From JAYEHL01 sp041653935 (GTDB taxonomy: Bacteria; Chloroflexota; Dehalococcoidia; E44-bin15), in NCBI GenBank assembly GCA_041653935.1, contig JBAZEO010000005.1:1-64000 (forward strand): 64,000 nt of DNA. Reading direction: 5' to 3'. This document shows positions 43,233 to 50,467 of this stretch, piece after piece. Positions within the stretch are counted from its first letter, which is position 1. Every line of letters begins with the position of its first letter. The notes below the pieces were generated by a model, which worked only from the letters and a program-made list of their open reading frames with translations, had not been told where the DNA came from and ran no database searches. The position numbers were made by a program, and so were the translations under genes.

Positions 43233-46130
43233 ATGGGATTCTTTGAGGCATTCACTCCTGACATCCAGAAACTGCATGACACACGGGATGTACGGGGACT
43301 GGCAAAGGCGCTTTCTCATTCGGATCCGCAGATTGCGAGGAAGGCAGCTGCCGCCCTCCAGGATCTCCCGGCATCGGATGCCGTCATCCCCCTGATCCAG
43401 GCACTCTCCTCCCCGGACAAGGACATCCGGCGCATGAGTGCCGCAGCTCTTGGCACGACCCGTGATCCGCGTGCGATACCGGGGATCGTACAAGCGGTCA
43501 GTGACGTGGACCTCGGCGTCCGGCTGGAAGCGGTCAAAGCCCTTGCGAGGTTGCGCGATACAGGTTCGACTGCGCTCTTCATCCGGCTCGTCAATGACTC
43601 AAACCTCGATATCCGGATGGAGGCGATCACCGGACTCGGCAAGACCCACGATCCCGCTGCGATCCCCCATCTGCTCCGCACGCTGGTGGATCCGCAATAC
43701 GGGATCCGGGAATTATCGGCAAAGTCGCTCGATGCTCTTGGCTGGGTACCGGCAAATAACCAGGACAAGGTGATGTATTCTATCGCGAAGCGTGACTGGC
43801 GACAACTCACGAACCTCCGTGAGGACGCGATAAAACCCCTCCTTTGGGCATTGAAAGACCCATACTATCTCGTCCGGCAGGGAGCGGCGGCGACCCTGGG
43901 GAAATTAAAAGACATCCGGGCTGTGCGGGCGCTTGTTGTGGCGCTCTCTGACGAGGAGAGCATCGTCCGGATGGAAGTGGCATCCGCATTGGGGGAGATC
44001 AGCGACCAGCGGACGATCCCGGCGCTCGTAAAGGCGCTTGACGATGAATATATCGGCGTGCGTATTTCCGCCGCGTATGCCCTTGACCGCATGTCGTGGA
44101 AGCCCGCGACGGAAACCGAACAGATCCTGTATTTGATCGTCAAGGAACGCTGGCTGGATCTCGCCAAAATCGGGAAAAAAATCGCCGGAAAACTGGCAAA
44201 CCGTCTCGATGACACCTATTACCATACCCGTACCGGGGTTGCCGGCACGTTACATAAACTGGGGAATCTCGCGCTCGAACCAATGCTCGAAGCGTTGAAC
44301 CGCCCGGACCCGGATGTACGGTGCCGGGCACTCTGGATTCTCGGGAATGTTGGGAACAGCCGGGCGGTGATTCCCATCACACTCCTTTTGCAGGATGACA
44401 ATCCCGTCTGCCGTACCGAAGCGATTGCTGCACTGGGGGAGATCGGGGATCCCCGTGCGATCCTGTTCTTGAAACAGGTGATCGACCGTCAGCCGGAGAG
44501 TATCCCGGATGTGATCCGTGCCCTTGGGAAAATTCCCGGTCCGGCGTCCATTCCGGTACTCGCATCACATATCCGAGACAGTTCCCGCGAAGTACGGCTC
44601 CTCGTGATCCACGCGCTGGGGCAGAACCGTGACCGGCGGATCCCCGGCATCGTCGCCCCGGTCACACAGGATCCGGATCCGGAGATCCGGGCGGTGGCGG
44701 TGACAGTACTCTCCAGGTTCCCGCAGGGTGATGTAGCCCCCCTCCTCATCCCGCTCCTGCCGGATCCCCACCCGGACGTGCGGTTCGCGGTGCTCCAGGG
44801 GATGCAGGCATGGGAGAACGCGAAGGTGGTGCCGGAACTGATCGCCCGGCTGGAGGATGTGGATCCCCGTGTCCGGAGGTTGGCGGCACAGACGCTCGAC
44901 AAATGGAAGTGGACACCTGTGTCGGTGAATGACCGCCGGAATTACCTGATCGCGATGGACCAGTGGCAGGACCTCGAACGTCTTGGGTTCATTACGAAGA
45001 GTGTCCGCCAGAAGGAGACATCACCGGCGCATGTGAAAGTTCCCTGGCGGAACGGGGCTGATACCTCTCCGCTGCAACCCGCACCCACCTCAACATCCCC
45101 GCCACCAGCTGCGGTTGCGAATGGTGCACGAAAGACCGTGGCATTGCCTGTCACTGAGAACGGGGGCAGCGTCCAGGCACTGGTGCGGACGCTGGGGGAC
45201 AAGAAGGAGATCCTCGCCAGCCGCTGGAAAGCGGCAGAATCCCTGGGGAAACTGGGGGATGTGCGGGGCGTTGAACCGCTCATCGCGGTATTGAAGGACC
45301 GGGATCCGGAGCTGCGCTGGCGTGCCGCACTTTCGCTGGGTATGTTGAAGGATGAGCGTGCGGTCGATGCGCTCGGGGTGGCGATCCGCGATGACGACCA
45401 GCGCATCGTACGGGTGCGGATCGCCGAGGCGCTGGGGAAGTTCAAGAGTCCGGTCGCGACACGGGCACTCATCCACTCGCTCGGTGATGTGCATCCCGAT
45501 GTGCGGAGCATGGCTGTCCTGTCGCTGGGGGAGATTGGTTCCGAGACCGCGATCAATGCGGTCCTGACCGGACTTCTCGACACAGATGAGATTGTCCGTG
45601 AGACCGTGATGAATACCCTCATGAAACTGGGGACGGTTGCGGGGAGGTCCCTCGTGAAAGGTCTCAGGAACAAAAACTCTGAAGTGAGCAAAGGAGCCCT
45701 GACCGTTCTTGTGCGGATGAAACCGGATATCAGTTCCCGCATTCTCGTGTCCGAGCTGGAGAACCGCGATGGTGAAGTCCGTAAGATGGTTGCCCGTGCG
45801 CTGGATACAATCGACTGGCAACCGGAGACGCCGGACCAGCGGGCGCTGTACTTCTATGCCCAGCAAGACTGGAAAGCCCTCGCACAACAGGGCAGTGCGG
45901 CATCGGGGGTACTCGTCCAGGGGACATCCGACAGCGATCCGTTGATCCGAAAAGCCTCGGCTGATCTCCTGGGTTCGATCGGGGACCGGAAGGCGATCCC
46001 TGCCCTGACCGAGACCCTTCATGACGAGAACCGGGATGTCCGGGTCTCGTCAGTAAAGACACTATTGAAGATGCGGGGCGGGGAGTCATCCCGGCTGATA
46101 TCTACGTTGAAGAAGGGTGGAAAGGGATGA
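43233..46130 (+). CDS. Large HEAT-repeat protein with four W-rich inserts
   Basis: 965 residues with PBS-lyase-type HEAT repeats over most of its length (units such as DIRRMSAAALGTTRDPRAIP and DEESIVRMEVASALGEISDQ). Four ~30-residue inserts follow a degenerate LDxxxWxP motif: LGWVPANNQDKVMYSIAKRD, MSWKPATETEQILYLIVKER, WKWTPVSVNDRRNYLIAMDQ and IDWQPETPDQRALYFYAQQD, each followed by W..L...G. A low-complexity Pro/Thr linker lies near residues 600-640. No enzyme motif, signal or membrane segment. Likely a scaffold or adaptor for the surrounding signalling proteins. GGTGA precedes the ATG. Confidence 0.85.
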   Translation: MGFFEAFTPDIQKLHDTRDVRGLAKALSHSDPQIARKAAAALQDLPASDAVIPLIQALSSPDKDIRRMSAAALGTTRDPRAIPGIVQAVSDVDLGVRLEAVKALARLRDTGSTALFIRLVNDSNLDIRMEAITGLGKTHDPAAIPHLLRTLVDPQYGIRELSAKSLDALGWVPANNQDKVMYSIAKRDWRQLTNLREDAIKPLLWALKDPYYLVRQGAAATLGKLKDIRAVRALVVALSDEESIVRMEVASALGEISDQRTIPALVKALDDEYIGVRISAAYALDRMSWKPATETEQILYLIVKERWLDLAKIGKKIAGKLANRLDDTYYHTRTGVAGTLHKLGNLALEPMLEALNRPDPDVRCRALWILGNVGNSRAVIPITLLLQDDNPVCRTEAIAALGEIGDPRAILFLKQVIDRQPESIPDVIRALGKIPGPASIPVLASHIRDSSREVRLLVIHALGQNRDRRIPGIVAPVTQDPDPEIRAVAVTVLSRFPQGDVAPLLIPLLPDPHPDVRFAVLQGMQAWENAKVVPELIARLEDVDPRVRRLAAQTLDKWKWTPVSVNDRRNYLIAMDQWQDLERLGFITKSVRQKETSPAHVKVPWRNGADTSPLQPAPTSTSPPPAAVANGARKTVALPVTENGGSVQALVRTLGDKKEILASRWKAAESLGKLGDVRGVEPLIAVLKDRDPELRWRAALSLGMLKDERAVDALGVAIRDDDQRIVRVRIAEALGKFKSPVATRALIHSLGDVHPDVRSMAVLSLGEIGSETAINAVLTGLLDTDEIVRETVMNTLMKLGTVAGRSLVKGLRNKNSEVSKGALTVLVRMKPDISSRILVSELENRDGEVRKMVARALDTIDWQPETPDQRALYFYAQQDWKALAQQGSAASGVLVQGTSDSDPLIRKASADLLGSIGDRKAIPALTETLHDENRDVRVSSVKTLLKMRGGESSRLISTLKKGGKG

Positions 46131-46149
46131 GGCTCCGTGACCCAGTACA

Positions 46150-46225
46150 GCACGACTCCTCCCTTCGCACTTCACCCTATAGGGTGTGCTCCTCTTCACC
46201 TCTACATCGGTAGGTAGTAAAGAGG
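46150..46225 (-). repeat. REP-like hairpin repeat, copy 2
   Basis: Contains the perfect palindrome CACCCTATAGGGTG (46173-46186). On the minus strand it shares GAGGTGAAGAGGAGCAC...CCC..AGGGTGA...GCGAAGGG with 35320-35370. It lies between the HEAT gene and the converging response regulator and could act as a terminator. Confidence 0.5.
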
Positions 46226-46336
46226 ATACATTCGCGTTTGAGCGGTTGGTAATTCATGCGACAGGAGATCTGTCGCGAGGATTTGTGGGATAGGAAACCC
46301 TGGAAAAAAATCTCTCGGAAATAGGAAAAGATCTAT

Positions 46337-47131
46337 TCAATACGCAGGTCGTCCCCGGAATTCAAGATAGACCGGTTTACTCATGGGATAGAAGATCATG
46401 ATCATCCCCCGTATCGCTCCATCGGGATCTACAAGCGGGCTGATATTACCAACCACCGGTATACGGGTTTTATCGAACGCGATGAGGGTAGAATTCTGGG
46501 GGAGCCAGCAGATCGTCTTCTCTTTTCTGACCCGTTCGAACGCATTTTCAAGCGGTATTCCCTGTTCGTTGATGATGGTGACAATCTCCCGGAAATGCAT
46601 GATCCCGTTGACCGGATCACTCCACCTGAAAAGTGCACGGGCGCTCTCATTCACATAGGTGATGATACCCTCAAGATTTGTCGCGATGAGTCCTCCTGAG
46701 AACTGGTCGAAAAGCAGTTTGTACAGCGCATTCCGTGTTTCCATCTCGTGTATGAGATGGTACTTCTCAAGGGAGAGCCGGATCGCGATCCTGAGATCGT
46801 CATCGGATATCGGCTTTACGACAAACTCAGCCCCGCTGATATTGTTCACCTGCCGGATCGTCTCGTCATCCCGGTTGGCGGAAACAAAGACGATGGGAAG
46901 AGAGAATTGTGACTGGATCCGGCATGCGGTCTCGATCCCGTCAAGCTTTCCACTCAGGTTGATATCCATGATCACCAGGTTTGGCAGGGCATCCCCGATA
47001 TGCGCGAGCACGTCCTCGCCGGACTCGAATTGCGAGATGACCGTGCACCCGAGTTTCTTCAGTCGCTGCCCCAGAATACTCTGGACGATTGTATCGTCTT
47101 CGACAATTGTGACCTTCAAAGGAGTTGCCAT
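46337..47131 (-). CDS. Response regulator REC-PAS
   Basis: 264 residues from ATG 47131 (MATPLKVTIVEDDTIVQSIL...), with GAGGTG upstream; in-frame GTGs at 47137-47140 are alternatives. Receiver 1-125: NLVIMDINLSGKLDGIETAC (Asp), PIVFVSANRDD, FVVKPISDDD. PAS ~140-260 (LLFDQFSGGLIATNLEGIIT, YVNESARALFRW). No output domain. The only signalling gene on the minus strand in this block, so separately transcribed. Its cognate kinase is not evident. Confidence 0.88.
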   Translation of the reverse strand: MATPLKVTIVEDDTIVQSILGQRLKKLGCTVISQFESGEDVLAHIGDALPNLVIMDINLSGKLDGIETACRIQSQFSLPIVFVSANRDDETIRQVNNISGAEFVVKPISDDDLRIAIRLSLEKYHLIHEMETRNALYKLLFDQFSGGLIATNLEGIITYVNESARALFRWSDPVNGIMHFREIVTIINEQGIPLENAFERVRKEKTICWLPQNSTLIAFDKTRIPVVGNISPLVDPDGAIRGMIMIFYPMSKPVYLEFRGRPAY

Positions 47132-47140
47132 CGCCACCAC

Positions 47141-47411
47141 ACCTCATTATGGATATACCGATTCTCTCACTGACATGTACGGTTTAGTCGCCGGGGATCC
47201 GGGATCAGGCATCCTGGAGTGTGTCCCCGGTACATGTTGACGTTTTACCGATTCTCACTCAGGCGGTAAAACCCTTCTGGTGTCATTATCGCCAACGGAA
47301 ATCCCACCCATGAACCGTGAATAGCACAACTATATGTTCCGGGACTGCATAGGCATCTTCACGGGAACAGGAAGTTTTTTTTAGAACCTGAACTTACGTG
47401 GTGGTGAAATC
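47141..47411. other. Divergent intergenic region
   Basis: Promoters for the leftward response regulator and the rightward hybrid kinase must lie here. A pyrimidine run (TTTTTTTTAGAACC) lies near 47378-47386. No gene and no strong TATA box seen. Confidence 0.4.
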
Positions 47412-50258
47412 ATGGAAAAACCTGTCATGGAAGAACAGATCCTTGATCTCTTCAGGAAAACCGGAGGGAATACCCCGGATATTTCCACCCTGATCCGGTT
47501 CCTTGAAGATATCATCAAAAACGCGAAACTCTGGATGACGTTTCAGGATCTGGACGGAACGATGCTCATCTGGAACCTTGCCGCGAGTGAAATTTCCGGG
47601 TATTCCGATGACGAGGTGCTGGGCAAATCCGATATCTGGAAACGGCTCTATCCCGAACCGGAATACCGGAATAAGGTTACGAAAAAGATCCGCGACATCA
47701 TCAGCAATAAAAAATACCTTGAGAATTTTGAAACGAAGATCCAGACCCGGAGCGGGGAGTCGAAAAGGATCTCATGGAACTCCCGCGAACTCACTGACAG
47801 TCGTGGGACATGTCTTGGCTATATTGTGATCGGAAATGATATCACCGAGATATCCCGGGCAAAGGGTCAGATAAAGCGCTACGCAGAGTTCCAGGAGAGT
47901 CTCGTCATCAATGCGAAGCTCTGGATGATGTTTCTCGACAAAGACAACAAGGTGACGGTCTGGAACAAAACCGCCGAGCAGATCTCAGGGTACTCTCACG
48001 AAGAAGTGACAGGCACATCCACGATCTGGAAAAGGCTGTACCCGGATGATGACTACCGGAAACAGGTCACAAAGAATATCATCGACATCATTAAAAGCAA
48101 ACGGTATCTTGAAAATTTTGAGACCCGCATCCGCACAAAATCCGGTGAGGAACGGCATATCTCGTGGAACACCCGTGAACTGACCAGTGATGACGGGGAA
48201 CGACTGGGATACATTGTTGTTGGCAGTGATGTCACGGACAAGAGCCGGGCGGAGACTGAGATCCGGAACGCTAAAGAGGAAGCAGAGCGGGCAAATCTCG
48301 CGAAAAGTTCATTTCTTGCCACCATGAGCCACGAGATACGTACCCCGATGAACGGTATCATGGGGATGACGAACCTCCTGCTCGATACCGATCTCACCCC
48401 GGACCAGAGGGAATATGCCGTGACCATCCGGCGAAGCAGCGACGCGCTCCTCTCCATCATCAATGATATCCTCGATTTTTCCAAGATCGAGGCGGGAAAA
48501 CTGGATCTCGAGAGCCAGCCGTTCGACCTGCGGGACTGCATCGAAGGAGCGTTTGACCTGATCTCCACCCGTGCGGTGGAGAAAGGTATTGAGCAGGCAT
48601 ACCTGATTGACGCGGATGTCCCCGAACGTATTATCGGGGATCCGACCCGCCTGCGGCAGATCATTCTCAACTTTCTTTCAAATGCGATAAAATTTACTGA
48701 TGCCGGAGAGATCCTGCTCTCGGTCTCGGCAAAGAAGACGAGTGACGTACCGGGTCATGGGGAAGGATCGTACGAATTGCATATCTCTATCCGGGACACG
48801 GGCATCGGTATCCCGGCGGATCGGATGGACCGGCTTTTTGTGTCCTTCTCGCAGGTCGATGCATCCACGACGAGAAAATATGGTGGCACGGGTCTGGGTC
48901 TCACTATATGCCGGCGTCTTGCGGAGCTGATGGGCGGAACTGCCTGGCTCGAATCCCCTGCGCCGCAGACCGCCGAAATGAAAAACAAACCGGGAGGACC
49001 CGGCAGCGTCGCCCATGTCACCCTCCGGGTGGATGCCGCCCCTGGTGAACCCACGGTCCCCGCGAACAGCCTGGCACTGCTCCAGGGCAAACGGGTCCTC
49101 ATCGTCGATGATAACGAGACGAACCGGAAGATCCTCATCATCCAGGCACAAGCCTGGGGTATGCAACCCCGACATACAGAATTCCCGCGTGAGGCGCTCA
49201 CCTGGATACGGAACAATGAGCCGTTCGATCTTGCAATTCTGGATATGCAGATGCCGGAGATGGATGGGCTCATGCTCGCACACGAGATCCGCCGATACCG
49301 TGATGCACCGGCGCTTCCGCTTGTCATGCTCACGTCGATGGGAAAGAAGGAGGCGGACACTGACGAGCACCTGTTTGCTGCGATCCTGACAAAACCTATA
49401 AAACCGGCGGTTCTCTCGAGCGCCATCGTCGGGGTGTTCGGACAGCAGCCCCACGCGCCCACCCCCATCGTAATAAACAAGGAATCAGAGTTCGACCATG
49501 ACCTGGCACAACGCGTCCCGCTCCGGATCCTGGTCGCTGAAGACAATCAGGTCAACCAGAAACTCGCGCAAAAGATCCTGCAAAAGATGGGATACCGGGC
49601 GGATCTCGCCGGAAATGGATTGGAAGCCGTTGAATCCGTCGATCGCCAGCAGTACGATGTGGTGCTCATGGATCTCCATATGCCGGAGATGGACGGTATC
49701 GAGGCGACCCGGCGGATTGTCAGAAAATATCCAAAGGGTACCCGCCCGCGCATCATCGCCGTCACTGCCGATGCGATGCAGGGTGACCGCGAACTTTGCA
49801 TTGCGGCAGGCATGGATGACTACATCAGTAAACCGATCCGGATCGATGAGTTGCAGAAGGCACTCGAGCGATCTGGAAAACCTGCGATGGGGAAACCCAC
49901 TGCTGACGGGGATTCGGATGCCGTTGACGAAAAGGTTCTTCTTGAATTGAAAGAACTGGCAGATGAGGGCGATCAGGCATTTCTTGCTGGGCTCATCGAG
50001 TCGTATCTCACGACCAGCGAGCCGCTGATACGACAGATACGGGAGGCGATCGTCGGGGGAAAACCCGATGAACTGCGCCGGGCGGCACATACGCTGAAGG
50101 GCAGCAGCCGGAGCATGGGGGTGGTGAAGGTAGGGGAGATCTGCTCGGAACTTGAGACGATTGCGCGGAACGGTACAGTTGCGGGCACTCTGAGTCTGCT
50201 GGATCAGCTGGGAACGGAATTTACCCGTGCCCGCGAGCACCTACTGTCGTGGGAATGA
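47412..50258 (+). CDS. Hybrid kinase: 2 PAS, HisKA, HATPase, 2 REC, Hpt
   Basis: 948 residues with a full phosphorelay in one chain: PAS ~35-150 and ~160-285 (both of the NAKLWM type), HisKA near 300-370 (ATMSHEIRTPMNGIMGMTNL, His), HATPase to ~530 (RDTGIGIPADR, GGTGLGLTICRRLAELMGG), receiver 1 ~560-680 (VLIVDDNETNR, LAILDMQMPEMDG), receiver 2 ~700-825 (ILVAEDNQVNQ, VVLMDLHMPEMDG, DDYISKPIR), Hpt ~835-940 with His in AAHTLKGSS. The kinase core is bacterial (BarA-like), the PAS pair local. Start chosen at ATG 47412 with GGTGG upstream. A hairpin terminator follows. Cytoplasmic. Confidence 0.92.
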   Translation: MEKPVMEEQILDLFRKTGGNTPDISTLIRFLEDIIKNAKLWMTFQDLDGTMLIWNLAASEISGYSDDEVLGKSDIWKRLYPEPEYRNKVTKKIRDIISNKKYLENFETKIQTRSGESKRISWNSRELTDSRGTCLGYIVIGNDITEISRAKGQIKRYAEFQESLVINAKLWMMFLDKDNKVTVWNKTAEQISGYSHEEVTGTSTIWKRLYPDDDYRKQVTKNIIDIIKSKRYLENFETRIRTKSGEERHISWNTRELTSDDGERLGYIVVGSDVTDKSRAETEIRNAKEEAERANLAKSSFLATMSHEIRTPMNGIMGMTNLLLDTDLTPDQREYAVTIRRSSDALLSIINDILDFSKIEAGKLDLESQPFDLRDCIEGAFDLISTRAVEKGIEQAYLIDADVPERIIGDPTRLRQIILNFLSNAIKFTDAGEILLSVSAKKTSDVPGHGEGSYELHISIRDTGIGIPADRMDRLFVSFSQVDASTTRKYGGTGLGLTICRRLAELMGGTAWLESPAPQTAEMKNKPGGPGSVAHVTLRVDAAPGEPTVPANSLALLQGKRVLIVDDNETNRKILIIQAQAWGMQPRHTEFPREALTWIRNNEPFDLAILDMQMPEMDGLMLAHEIRRYRDAPALPLVMLTSMGKKEADTDEHLFAAILTKPIKPAVLSSAIVGVFGQQPHAPTPIVINKESEFDHDLAQRVPLRILVAEDNQVNQKLAQKILQKMGYRADLAGNGLEAVESVDRQQYDVVLMDLHMPEMDGIEATRRIVRKYPKGTRPRIIAVTADAMQGDRELCIAAGMDDYISKPIRIDELQKALERSGKPAMGKPTADGDSDAVDEKVLLELKELADEGDQAFLAGLIESYLTTSEPLIRQIREAIVGGKPDELRRAAHTLKGSSRSMGVVKVGEICSELETIARNGTVAGTLSLLDQLGTEFTRAREHLLSWE

Positions 50259-50370
50259 ACACTTCCCTGAAAAAAATAGAGTGAACGGGGCATCACGTAG
50301 AGATCGATCCACTGACAATCAATGCACGCGGTTTTTGATCCCCTGAGCGTTTACCGTTCAACACCGGAAT

Positions 50371-50390
50371 AACTCCTGCGGGAGTTTTTC
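50371..50390 (+). terminator. Hairpin plus T-run after the hybrid kinase
   Basis: AACTCC-tgcg-GGAGTT followed by TTT, about 115 bp after the stop. Looks like an intrinsic-type terminator. Confidence 0.5.
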
Positions 50391-50467
50391 ACGGGGATCC
50401 GCACAGGTCCACAAACCAGAAAAGCCATACGCTCACAACAGAAAATGTACCTCCAATTCCAACCGGC

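Noticed and set aside
44942..46022. Long minus-strand frames opposite the HEAT-repeat gene
   Set aside because: They mirror the regular repeat codons of the HEAT protein; no domain features of their own.
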